Shown here in pieces: positions 6,930-15,242 of a stretch of 64,000 nt of DNA. The stretch lies in contig NZ_CP032419.1 in the NCBI RefSeq assembly GCF_003595175.1, forward strand, positions 3,348,001 to 3,412,000. The letters are read 5' to 3'. The position numbers and the translations under genes are program-made. The first letter of the stretch is position 1, and each line of letters starts with the position of its first letter. This DNA is from Pseudomonas cavernae (GTDB lineage: Bacteria; Pseudomonadota; Gammaproteobacteria; Pseudomonadales; Pseudomonadaceae). The notes under the pieces are model-generated. The model had not been told where the DNA came from and ran no database searches. It worked only from the letters and a program-made list of their open reading frames with translations.

Positions 6930-7889
6930 GTGGACAAGATCCTCCACCAGCCCCTGGGCGGCAATGAAATGCCCCGTTTCGGCGGCATCGCCACCATGAT
7001 GCGCCTGCCGCATATCCAGACTCCCGAACAGCTCAACGCCCTCGACGCCGCCTTCGTCGGCGTGCCGCTGGACATCGGCACCTCGCTGCGTTCCGGCACC
7101 CGCTTCGGCCCGCGCGAAATCCGCGCCGAATCCGTGATGATCCGCCCCTACAACATGGCCACCGGCGCCGCGCCGTTCGACTCGCTGAACGTGGCCGACA
7201 TCGGCGACGTGGCGATCAACACCTTCAACCTGCTGGACGCCGTGCGCATCATCGAGCAGGAATACGACCGCATCCTCGACCACGGCATCGTCCCGCTGAC
7301 CCTCGGCGGCGACCACACCATCACCCTGCCGATCCTGCGGGCGATCAAGAAGAAGCACGGCAAGGTCGGCCTGGTGCACATCGACGCCCATGCCGACGTC
7401 AACGACCACATGTTCGGCGAGAAGATCGCCCACGGCACCACCTTCCGCCGCGCGGTGGAGGAAGACCTGCTCGACTGCGACCGCGTGGTGCAGATCGGCC
7501 TGCGCGCCCAGGGCTACACCGCCGAGGACTTCAACTGGAGCCGCAAGCAGGGCTTTCGCGTGGTGCAGGCCGAGGAGTGCTGGCACAAGTCGCTCGCCCC
7601 GCTGATGGAGGAAGTGCGCGCCAAGGTCGACGGCGGCCCGGTGTACCTGTCGTTCGACATCGACGGTATCGACCCGGCCTGGGCGCCCGGCACCGGCACC
7701 CCGGAGATCGGTGGCCTGACCACCATCCAGGCGATCGAGATCATCCGCGGCTGCCACGGCCTGGACCTCATCGGCTGCGACCTGGTCGAGGTCTCCCCGC
7801 CCTACGACACCACCGGCAACACCTCGCTGCTCGGCGCCAACCTGCTCTACGAAATGCTCTGCGTGCTGCCCGGAGTGCAGCGGCGCTAA
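6930..7889 (+). CDS. gbuA: Guanidinobutyrase
   Basis: A ureohydrolase of the arginase/agmatinase family that splits 4-guanidinobutyrate to urea and 4-aminobutyrate in the arginine transaminase/decarboxylase branch. I start it at GTG 6930, behind GTGAGG, giving VDKILHQPLGGNEMPRFGG and 319 residues, the length I recall for P. aeruginosa GbuA; the longer frame upstream is not conserved-looking. Manganese ligands are in GGDHT, DAHADVNDHM and SFDIDGIDPAWAPGTGTPE. It is followed by a symporter and a 2-ketoacid decarboxylase on the same strand. Guanidinopropionase is the main alternative. Confidence 0.85.
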   Translation: MDKILHQPLGGNEMPRFGGIATMMRLPHIQTPEQLNALDAAFVGVPLDIGTSLRSGTRFGPREIRAESVMIRPYNMATGAAPFDSLNVADIGDVAINTFNLLDAVRIIEQEYDRILDHGIVPLTLGGDHTITLPILRAIKKKHGKVGLVHIDAHADVNDHMFGEKIAHGTTFRRAVEEDLLDCDRVVQIGLRAQGYTAEDFNWSRKQGFRVVQAEECWHKSLAPLMEEVRAKVDGGPVYLSFDIDGIDPAWAPGTGTPEIGGLTTIQAIEIIRGCHGLDLIGCDLVEVSPPYDTTGNTSLLGANLLYEMLCVLPGVQRR

Positions 7890-8006
7890 GAACCTGTTCA
7901 GGATCTCGAAAACTCCCCTCTCCCACTTGTGGGAGAGGGGCCGGGGGAGAGGGCTGCCGGCAACAGGCCCTCTCCCCAACCCTCTCCCGTAAACGGGAGA
8001 GGGGGT
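7887..8006. repeat. Repeat array after gbuA
   Basis: The gbuA stop codon is the first three bases of TAAGAACCTGTTCAGGATC, the terminus of the palindromic family also seen after cysK. It runs into a second family, a CCCTCTCCC/GGGAGAGGG palindrome at 7915-8006 that recurs at 9603-9722. Strong folding probably makes this the transcript end for gbuA. Confidence 0.6.
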
Positions 8007-8192
8007 ACACGAACAAAACCCCCGAGTGGAATAACCCACAAGGTGCCGCTCGCAAGGGCATAAACAGGCGCTAAACGCCAGAACCATCTATTGCGTGTGC
8101 GATGACCCGCCCGGACCAGCCAGCCTTGGGTCCGGGCACCCAGCGCTCGCCCGACGAGCGACAACAATTACAAAAGTAAGAGGGTACCCATC

Positions 8193-9578
8193 ATGGCTTT
8201 GGATCTATTCGTCGTCCTCCTCTATGTCGCCGCCATGCTGGCGCTCGGCTGGTACGGCATGCGCCGCGCCAAGACCCGCGAGGACTACCTGGTCGCCGGG
8301 CGTAATCTCGGCCCCGGCTTCTACCTCGGCACCATGGCCGCCACCGTGCTCGGCGGTGCCTCGACCATCGGCACCGTGCGTCTCGGCTACGTCCATGGGA
8401 TTTCCGGCTTCTGGCTGTGCGCCGCGCTCGGCCTGGGCATCATCGGCATCAGCCTGTTCCTCGCCAAGCCGCTGCTGAAGCTGAAGATCTACACCGTCAC
8501 CCAGGTGCTGGAACGCCGCTTCAACCCCACCGCCCGCCACGCCAGCGCGGCGATCATGCTGGTCTATGCGCTGATGATCGGCGCCACCTCGACCATCGCC
8601 ATCGGCACGGTGATGCAGGTGCTGTTCGGCCTGCCGTTCTGGGTTTCGATCCTGCTCGGCGGCGGCATCGTGGTGCTCTACTCCACCATCGGCGGCATGT
8701 GGTCGCTGACCCTCACCGACATCGTGCAGTTCCTGATCATGACCGTCGGCCTGATGTTCATCCTCATGCCCATGTCGATCAGCGACGCCGGCGGCTGGGA
8801 TGCGCTGGTGACCAAGCTGCCGGCCAGCTATTTCGATTTCACCGCGATCGGCTGGGACACCATCGTCACCTACTTCCTGATCTACTTCTTCGGCATCTTC
8901 ATTGGCCAGGACATCTGGCAGCGGGTGTTCACCGCCCGTAGCGAGAAGATCGCCAAGGTCGCCGGCTCCGTCGCCGGCATCTACTGCGTGCTCTTCGGCC
9001 TGGCCTGCGCGTTGACCGGCATGGCCGCCAAGGTTCTGCTGCCGGATCTGGACAACGTCAACAACGCCTTCGCCACCATCGTCCAGGTCAGCCTGCCGGA
9101 CGGCGTCCGTGGCCTGGTCGTCGCCGCCGCCCTGGCCGCGCTGATGTCCACCGCCAGCGCCGGCCTGCTCGCCGCCTCGACCACCGCCGCCCAGGACCTG
9201 TGGCCGCTGCTCAGCGGGCGCAAGGGCGAGGAAGGCAGCGTCCACGAGAACCGCATCTTCACCCTGCTGCTGGGCCTGGTAGTGCTGGGCACCGCGCTGG
9301 TGGTCAGCGACGTGCTCAGCGCCCTGACCCTGGCCTACAACCTGTTGGTCGGCGGCATGCTGATCCCGCTGCTCGGCGCCATCTACTGGAAGCGCGCCAC
9401 CACCGGCGCGGCGATCACCAGCATGGTCCTCGGCAGCCTCACCGCCGCCCTGTTCATGGTCAAGGACGGCCTGGAGGCGAACACGCCGATCTACTACAGC
9501 CTGGCCATCGGCGCCGTCAGCTTCGTCGCCATCAGCCTACTGTCGCGCCGCCCGGCCCCGGCCGCCAGCCTGGCCTGA
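8193..9578 (+). CDS. Sodium:solute symporter (SSS family)
   Basis: A 461-residue inner-membrane transporter of the SSS family with about 13 helices. It begins MALDLFVVLLYVAAMLALGW, has the family motif TREDYLVAGRNLGPGF near residue 30 and LGGASTIGTVRLGYVHG soon after, and carries the sodium-site helix MSTASAGLLAASTTAAQDL near residue 320. The start follows GTAAGAGGGTACCCATC. Its place between guanidinobutyrase and the ketoacid decarboxylase suggests uptake of a guanidino compound or related arginine catabolite, but substrate cannot be read from sequence. Confidence 0.85.
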   Translation: MALDLFVVLLYVAAMLALGWYGMRRAKTREDYLVAGRNLGPGFYLGTMAATVLGGASTIGTVRLGYVHGISGFWLCAALGLGIIGISLFLAKPLLKLKIYTVTQVLERRFNPTARHASAAIMLVYALMIGATSTIAIGTVMQVLFGLPFWVSILLGGGIVVLYSTIGGMWSLTLTDIVQFLIMTVGLMFILMPMSISDAGGWDALVTKLPASYFDFTAIGWDTIVTYFLIYFFGIFIGQDIWQRVFTARSEKIAKVAGSVAGIYCVLFGLACALTGMAAKVLLPDLDNVNNAFATIVQVSLPDGVRGLVVAAALAALMSTASAGLLAASTTAAQDLWPLLSGRKGEEGSVHENRIFTLLLGLVVLGTALVVSDVLSALTLAYNLLVGGMLIPLLGAIYWKRATTGAAITSMVLGSLTAALFMVKDGLEANTPIYYSLAIGAVSFVAISLLSRRPAPAASLA

Positions 9579-9602
9579 CAGTCGAGGCGCGACCCTTGGC
9601 TC

Positions 9603-9722
9603 CCCTCGCCCTGCTCTCATTTATGAAGAGGGGGGAGAGGAGCTGGGGGAGAGGGTAAGCGGGCAGGCAAAGGCGCTTACCTGAGCGCTCAGCCCCTCTC
9701 CCTAACCCTCTCCCCAGAGGGA
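9603..9722. repeat. CCCTCTCCC-type palindromic repeat
   Basis: GAGGGGGGAGAGG and GGGGGAGAGGG are followed by CCCCTCTCCC and CCCTCTCCCC, forming a large stem-loop between the symporter and decarboxylase genes. It is the same family as 7915-8006. It may attenuate transcription between the two genes. Confidence 0.6.
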
Positions 9723-9781
9723 AGCAAAAAGCCCTATGAGTCCGTCCAACACTAACTTGGACATAGCCTAAGGAAGACCCT

Positions 9782-11380
9782 ATGACCACCTGCGGCGAAT
9801 TCCTCGTCAAACAACTGGAAGCCTGGGGCGTCGACACCGTGTTCGGCATCCCCGGCGTGCATACCGTCGAGCTGTATCGCGGCCTGCCGGGCAGCAAGAT
9901 CCGCCACATCACCCCGCGCCACGAACAGGGCGCCGGTTTCATGGCCGACGGTTACGCCAGAGTGAGCGGCAAGCCTGGCGTGTGTTTCATCATCACCGGC
10001 CCGGGGATGACCAACATCCTCACCGCCATGGCCCAGGCCTATGCCGACTCGATCCCGATGCTGGTGATCTCCAGCGTCAACGAGCGCGAGCGCCTCGGCC
10101 TGGGCAAGGGCTACCTGCACGAGCTGCCCAACCAGCGCAACCTGACGGCCGGGGTGACGGCCTTCAGCCACACCCTGATGAGCGTCGAGGAACTGCCGGC
10201 GGTGCTGGCGCGCGCCTTCGCCGTGTTCGACAGCGAGCGGCCGCGCCCGGTGCACATCGAGCTGCCGCTGGACATCATCACCGCCCCGGCCGCGCACCTG
10301 CGCGTCGTGGCCAAGCCGCAGCTGCTGCGCCCGGCGCCCAATCGCAGCCTGCTGCGCGAGGCGGCGGCGCAGTTGCGCCAGGCCAAACGGCCGCTGCTGC
10401 TGATCGGCGGCGGCTGCGTCGAGGCCGCCGCCGAAGTACGCGCGCTGGCCCAGGCCCTGGACGCGCCGACCGCGCTGACCATCAACGCCAAGGGCCTGCT
10501 GCCGGCCGAGCACCCGCTGCTGCTCGGCAGCAACCAGTCGCTGCTGCCAGTGCGCCAACTGGCGCTGGACGCCGACGTGGTCCTGGCGATCGGCACCGAG
10601 CTGGGCGAGACCGACTACGACGTGGTGTTCGACGGCGGCTTCAAGATCGGCGGCGCGCTGATCCGCATCGACATCGACGCCCAGCAACTGCTGCGCAATG
10701 CCATTGCGCAACTGGCCATCCAGGGCGATGCGCGCCTGGCCATGCGCATGCTGCTGGCCGACCTGCCGGTCGGCGAACTCAGCGCGCACAGCCCCGGCGC
10801 CCGCCGCGCCGCCAATGCACGCGCCGAGCTGGCCGAAGGCTTCAGCGGCTGGGCGCACTACCGCCAGCTGTTCGACGGCATCCTCGCCACCCTGCCGGAC
10901 GCGCGCTTCGTCGGCGACTCGACGCAGACCGTGTACAGCGGCAACCATCTGGTCGAGCTGGACGGCCCACGGCGCTGGTTCAACTCCTCCACCGGCTACG
11001 GCACCCTCGGCTACGGCCTGCCGGCGGCACTCGGCGCCAAGCTGGCGGAGCCGGCGCGGCCGGTGATCTGCCTGATCGGCGACGGCGGCCTGCAGTTCAG
11101 CCTGCCGGAACTGGCCAGCGCGGTGGAGGCCAAGGTCGGCATCGTCGTGCTGCTGTGGAACAACCACGGCTATGGCGAGATCAAGCGCTACATGCAGCGC
11201 CGCGCCATCACCCCGCTCGGCGTGGACATCTACACCCCGGACTTCCTCGCCATCGCCCGGGGCTTCGGCTGCGCCGCCGAACGCGCCCGCGACCACGCCC
11301 ATCTGCACGAGTTGCTACGCAGCGCACCGGCCGACCGGCCGCTGCTGATCGAGGTGCTGGAGGCGCCGCCGTTCGTGTAG
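9782..11380 (+). CDS. ThDP-dependent decarboxylase, AruI/5-guanidino-2-oxopentanoate type
   Basis: A 532-residue thiamine-diphosphate enzyme of the acetolactate synthase-like superfamily. The N-terminal Pyr domain begins FLVKQLEAWGVDTVFGIPG with the catalytic Glu in HEQGAGFMADGYAR. The C-terminal PP domain has the cofactor motif GDGGLQFSLPELASAV ending in LLWNNHGYGEIK. Family members include acetolactate synthase, but location beside guanidinobutyrase favours decarboxylation of 2-ketoarginine to 4-guanidinobutyraldehyde, the AruI step feeding GbuA. The aminotransferase and aldehyde dehydrogenase of that route are not in this window. Start ATG follows AAGGAAGACCCT. Confidence 0.75.
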   Translation: MTTCGEFLVKQLEAWGVDTVFGIPGVHTVELYRGLPGSKIRHITPRHEQGAGFMADGYARVSGKPGVCFIITGPGMTNILTAMAQAYADSIPMLVISSVNERERLGLGKGYLHELPNQRNLTAGVTAFSHTLMSVEELPAVLARAFAVFDSERPRPVHIELPLDIITAPAAHLRVVAKPQLLRPAPNRSLLREAAAQLRQAKRPLLLIGGGCVEAAAEVRALAQALDAPTALTINAKGLLPAEHPLLLGSNQSLLPVRQLALDADVVLAIGTELGETDYDVVFDGGFKIGGALIRIDIDAQQLLRNAIAQLAIQGDARLAMRMLLADLPVGELSAHSPGARRAANARAELAEGFSGWAHYRQLFDGILATLPDARFVGDSTQTVYSGNHLVELDGPRRWFNSSTGYGTLGYGLPAALGAKLAEPARPVICLIGDGGLQFSLPELASAVEAKVGIVVLLWNNHGYGEIKRYMQRRAITPLGVDIYTPDFLAIARGFGCAAERARDHAHLHELLRSAPADRPLLIEVLEAPPFV

Positions 11381-11773
11381 TGAGCTCTTGCAGGTTGGGT
11401 TGCGGGGCGAAGCGCCGAGATACCCAAGGTGCGACGGCCCCGGAGCTTCAGGCTAGCCAATAGCCCCGGCTGCGCTGGCTATCGCTGCGCTCAACCCAAC
11501 CTAGGTACCTACAAGCCCCGCGCGCCGGCCATGGGTTGCGGCGCTTGTCTCTCGATTGAATCCGACGAAAGGGCTGGCTTTCTGCCATAAGGCAATTTAC
11601 GCCCCCTGAGACTTGGGCTTTAGTCTTACCGTCATTGACGTTTTGAGCGGCAGCGAAGAACGCGCCGCAGGACTGTCAGCGTCAAGCTAGCGCTGGGGAG
11701 AACAACCTCCATGGACCAAGCATTCATGTGAGGTGGGAGCGCCCAATTGGCAGCCGGGGGGTAGGTATGCCCC
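11381..11773. other. Intergenic region with inverted repeat and oxidase leader
   Basis: AGGTTGGGTTG at 11392 pairs with CAACCCAACCT ending at 11502, a 110-bp inverted dispersed repeat. The rest, 11503-11773, precedes the first oxidase and holds GGGGGGTAGGT as its ribosome site. TTAGTCTTACCGTCATTGACG at 11611-11631 is a possible promoter area. I found no convincing CueR dyad. Confidence 0.5.
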
Positions 11774-13720
11774 ATGAAAAGCAAGGCTTGGAAAGCTAGG
11801 TCGAAGCGTTTTAAGGATTCAGCCGAGGGCGAAGCCAGACGCTCATTTCTCAAATTGTCCGCCGCGGCCATGGCAGCGCCGCTGCTCCTGAGAGCGCGCA
11901 ACAGCGCTGCCGTGGAGTGGGTCACCACACCCCAGCCGATCTTTCCCCCCAGCCCGACCACCACGCCCTGGCTGGAGGAACTGCCCAGGCAGATCGTGCC
12001 GATCGTGCCGCTCGACCCACTAATAACCCCGCTAACCCCGAGTCCCACTGTGGAGGCGAATATAGCCGGCGGCGAAGCCGGGCGAGACCCGCACCAGCGT
12101 TACGCCGAGCTCACCACAAGGTTCGGCGCGCCGCAGCTCTATGAGTTGGAGGCCGTGGAGAATCCCGCCTGGGTGACCCATCCGGACCTGCCCTTGCAGA
12201 CCGTCTGGGCCTACCGCAGAGCCACGCCCGACGCGGGCGTGCCCGCTACACCGCCGGACGCCACCGTGCCCGCCACCATCTTCGCCCGCTACGGCACGCC
12301 TATCCTCTGCCGCATCCACAACAAACTGCCGCCGGATCACGTCGGCTTCGGCAGCCCCGAGATCTCCACCCACCTGCACAATCTGCATACGCCGTCGGAG
12401 AGCGACGGCTTCCCCGGCGACTTCTACAGCCCGACTCATGCCGGGCCGACCCTGACTGCGCCCGGGGGATTCAAGGACCACTTCTACCCCAACATCTATG
12501 CCGGCTACGACGAGCAGAAAACGCCCCTCGGCGATCCGAACGAGGCCCTGGGCACGCTGTTCTTCCATGACCACACCCTGGATTTCACCGCGCCAAACGT
12601 CTACCGCGGCCTGGTCGGCTTTTACCTGCTGTTCGACGAGCTCGACTCGGGCGACGAGCGCGATCCGAACCCGGGCGCGCTGCACCTGCCGAGCCATCCC
12701 TACGACTACCCGCTGGCCTTCGGCGACCGGCGCTTCACCCCGCAGCCGGGCGGCCAGCTGTTCTTCGACCAGCTGCATGCCGAGGGCGTGCTGGGCGACA
12801 AGGTGGTGGTCAACGGCAAGGTCGAGCCGGTGTTGCCAGTCGCCAGGCGCAAGTACCGCCTGCGCCTGCTCAACAGCGGCACCAGCCGCATGTATGAGTT
12901 CTATCTGGTCACGGGGAACAATGCGGTGCAGCGCTTCGACTACATCGCCAACGACGGCAACCTGTTGCCGGAAACGCTGCGCGATCAGACCAAGGTGCGG
13001 CTTGGCGTGGCCGAGCGCGGCGACATAGTGGTGGACTTTGCCAACTACCCGATCGGCACCGAGCTCTACCTGGTCAACCGGATCCGCCAGGACAGCACCC
13101 GTGGCCCCAAGGACGTCAAGGCGCCAGGCACCCGCGTGCTCAAGTTCATCGTCGATCGCGACCCGCCTGAGCCGGACATGAGCGAGGTGCCGGACAAGCT
13201 GCGGGACTTGCCGGATCTGCCCGCCGACATCGCGGCATTGCCGGTGCGGCGCTGGGAGTTCGATCGCAAGAATGGCCTGTGGGTGGTCAACGGGCAGCTG
13301 GTCGACGTGGACAACCCGCGGGCCAAGGTCAAGCAAGGCAGCGCCGAGGTCTGGGAGTTCGTGGATGACGGCGGCGGCTGGACTCATCCCATCCACAGCC
13401 ACTTCGAGGAAGGTCGCATGCTCAGCAAGACCATCGATGAGATCGAGGTGCCGGTGCCGCTGCACGAGCGCGGCCGCAAGGACGTTTTCGTGCTGGAGCA
13501 GACCATGACCATGCGGGTGCTCTTTCGCTTCCGCGATTTCAAGGGCAAATACGTCATGCACTGCCACAACGTGATCCACGAGGACCACGCGATGATGGTG
13601 CGTTGGGACATCGTGGGCGAGGGCGAGGAGGACGTGGGCGAGGACGTGAACGATGACGTCGATGTGGACGTGGACGTGGACGTGGACGTGGACGTGGACG
13701 ATGACGATGACGACGACTGA
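11774..13720 (+). CDS. Tat-exported multicopper oxidase, CotA-like, with Asp-rich tail
   Basis: A 648-residue three-cupredoxin oxidase. The Tat signal has ARRSFLKLSAAAMAAPLLL (RR at residues 22-23). Copper ligands are in THLHNLHTPSESDG, FFHDHTLDF, HPIHSHFEEGR and the C-terminal HCHNVIHEDHAMM, giving types 1, 2 and 3 copper with Met as probable axial ligand. The wording of these motifs is closest to CotA/bilirubin oxidase-like enzymes. After the last domain comes a low-complexity tail of about 30 residues, GEGEEDVGEDVNDDV then Asp-Val repeats and seven Asp. A SCO gene follows after about 40 bp, and a second oxidase-SCO pair lies downstream. The substrate is unknown. Confidence 0.88.
   Translation: MKSKAWKARSKRFKDSAEGEARRSFLKLSAAAMAAPLLLRARNSAAVEWVTTPQPIFPPSPTTTPWLEELPRQIVPIVPLDPLITPLTPSPTVEANIAGGEAGRDPHQRYAELTTRFGAPQLYELEAVENPAWVTHPDLPLQTVWAYRRATPDAGVPATPPDATVPATIFARYGTPILCRIHNKLPPDHVGFGSPEISTHLHNLHTPSESDGFPGDFYSPTHAGPTLTAPGGFKDHFYPNIYAGYDEQKTPLGDPNEALGTLFFHDHTLDFTAPNVYRGLVGFYLLFDELDSGDERDPNPGALHLPSHPYDYPLAFGDRRFTPQPGGQLFFDQLHAEGVLGDKVVVNGKVEPVLPVARRKYRLRLLNSGTSRMYEFYLVTGNNAVQRFDYIANDGNLLPETLRDQTKVRLGVAERGDIVVDFANYPIGTELYLVNRIRQDSTRGPKDVKAPGTRVLKFIVDRDPPEPDMSEVPDKLRDLPDLPADIAALPVRRWEFDRKNGLWVVNGQLVDVDNPRAKVKQGSAEVWEFVDDGGGWTHPIHSHFEEGRMLSKTIDEIEVPVPLHERGRKDVFVLEQTMTMRVLFRFRDFKGKYVMHCHNVIHEDHAMMVRWDIVGEGEEDVGEDVNDDVDVDVDVDVDVDVDDDDDDD
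13656..13717 (+). repeat. In-frame hexanucleotide repeat coding (Asp-Val)n then poly-Asp
   Basis: GTGGAC repeats six times in tandem after GTCGAT, followed by GAT/GAC codons, at the very 3' end of the oxidase. Units are six bases, so slippage would change tail length without breaking the frame. The downstream paralogue lacks it and ends in a Gly/Ser tail. Confidence 0.9.
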
Positions 13721-13762
13721 ACGCTGCGCGACAACGACGCTCATGAGCTTGGAGGAATGCAG

Positions 13763-14386
13763 ATGAACACTCGCAGAAATCTATTGGCCGGCATCGGCGC
13801 CCTCGGCGCCGCCGCGCTCGGCTGGGCCGCCTGGCACGAGGCCGGCGAAGCACCGCAACGCCTTCGCAGCGCCGCCGCTGGCGGTCGCCTGCCGAACACG
13901 CCGCTCTATACCCACGAAGGCCAGGCGGTGCGCTTCTACGACGACCTGGTCCGCGACAAGGTGGTCGCCATCAACATGATGTATGCCTCGTGCACCGGGA
14001 TTTGCCCGACCGCGACGGCCAACCTGCGGCTGGTGCAGCAACTGTTGGGCGAACGCCTGGGGCGCGACGTCTTCATGTACTCGATCACCCTGCAGCCCGA
14101 GTTGGACACGCCGCAGAGCCTCAAGGAATACGTCGCGCTGCACCATATCGAGCCGGGCTGGTTGTTCTTGACCGGTGCGCCCGCCGACATCGAGCAATTG
14201 CGCTACAGCCTCGGCTTCTACGACCCCGACCCGCTGGTCGACGGCAACAAGGCCAGCCACTCCGGCATGCTGCGCATCGGCAACGACGCCTATGAGCGCT
14301 GGACCATGGCGCCCGCACTGGCCACGCCCAAGCAGATCCTCGCCACCATCAATCATGTGGACAGATCCAGGGTGCACAGGGCTTAG
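13763..14386 (+). CDS. SCO1/SenC-type copper chaperone or thiol protein, Tat-like signal
   Basis: A 207-residue SCO-family protein. I start it at ATG 13763, eight bases after GGAGG; an ATG at 13757 is too close. The N-terminus MNTRRNLLAGIGALG looks like a Tat signal or anchor. The copper-binding motif CTGICP lies about residue 80, with the distal His in NKASHSGMLRIGN near residue 168, so both Cys and the His are present. SCO proteins load copper or reduce disulfides at copper sites in the periplasm. Linked directly to the oxidase, it probably metallates that enzyme rather than cytochrome oxidase. Confidence 0.85.
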   Translation: MNTRRNLLAGIGALGAAALGWAAWHEAGEAPQRLRSAAAGGRLPNTPLYTHEGQAVRFYDDLVRDKVVAINMMYASCTGICPTATANLRLVQQLLGERLGRDVFMYSITLQPELDTPQSLKEYVALHHIEPGWLFLTGAPADIEQLRYSLGFYDPDPLVDGNKASHSGMLRIGNDAYERWTMAPALATPKQILATINHVDRSRVHRA

Positions 14387-14949
14387 GGCGACGGGCGACG
14401 GGGGTAGCGCGGCAGGCGTGGCTGCAGAGCGGTACCCTGGCGCAAGCCAAGCGCGGCCACGAACTGGCCTAGGGCGGCGACCAGTGGGCCGCCCGCGCCG
14501 CCGGTTCGCCACCGGCGGTGCAGTGTTCTGCGCCTGCAACGGCACCGCCGCCAACGGTCATTCCAACCCACCGCCCGCTCACCGAGGCGGGGTCGAGCGC
14601 AGCGATAGCCAACGCCACCGCGGCTATTGGCGAGCCTGAAGCACCGCAGCCGCGGCACGTTGGGATCGGCGCTTCGCGCCTCAACCCAGCCTCCGTGTCA
14701 GCAGCGGCGTACCTGCCATAGCTCACAGGCTTAACAGTCGATATCAATGCGCCATAACGGTCTATAAAACCCCTTGCAGAACAGCTATTTGCATACTTAT
14801 CAAGAACAATTCCGATTTAAACTAGCTATTGACACTCTTAGCAATACATCTCAATTCAACAGAGGAGTTTGACGTTTTGCGGGGCGTTGGGATGCACAGG
14901 CGAGGGTGCTGCACCCCATGCCAGAGCCAACACAAGGACGGAGAAAATC
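14387..14949. other. Long intergenic region between the two oxidase cassettes
   Basis: The first 330 bp are GC-rich with dispersed-repeat fragments (CGAGCGCAGCGATAGCCAAC near 14591 and its inverse GCTTCGCGCCTCAACCCAGC near 14672). From about 14720 the composition turns AT-rich, with TTGACA at 14829-14834 and GAGGAGT at 14863, so a promoter for the second cassette probably lies here. I see no conserved gene in it. Confidence 0.45.
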
Positions 14950-15087
14950 ATGGACGGTGAGCAACGCACTCACATGATGGAGCCTCCACCAACCGGCGCT
15001 TTCCCGGCCCATCAGCGGGCCTCTTTCCGGCAACTCCATACCGACCGTTTGTCCGTTGTCGTCAACGCACAGCCCCTTTACGACTGA
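14950..15087 (+). CDS. Possible 45-residue peptide upstream of second oxidase
   Basis: An ATG at 14950 follows GGAGAAAATC at good spacing and opens 45 codons, MDGEQRTHMMEPPPTG to NAQPLYD. There is no signal peptide and no family I recognise. It lies in the AT-to-GC transition before the second oxidase, 155 bp from its start. It could be a leader peptide or a chance frame; only the ribosome site supports it. Confidence 0.25.
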   Translation: MDGEQRTHMMEPPPTGAFPAHQRASFRQLHTDRLSVVVNAQPLYD

Positions 15088-15242
15088 GCGCTGATACGCG
15101 AAAGCGATTCAGGGGAGTTCGGCTGCGGGCGTCATCCCAATGCCCGGTCGCCGAGTTCCTGGTTCGAACACGGAGCTGTGCCGCCATACCAGGTGCGGGA
15201 CGGTAGTCAGCGAGGAGCAAACCGCCTGAGAGAAGAACCGCC

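Noticed and set aside
9752..11308. 518-codon minus-strand frame across the decarboxylase
   Set aside because: It mirrors the ThDP enzyme, is rich in Gln, His and Gly as shadow frames are, and has no ribosome site or motif.
13656..13717. Short tandem repeat considered as a CRISPR-like array
   Set aside because: The unit is six bases with no spacers and is in frame at the end of a coding sequence.
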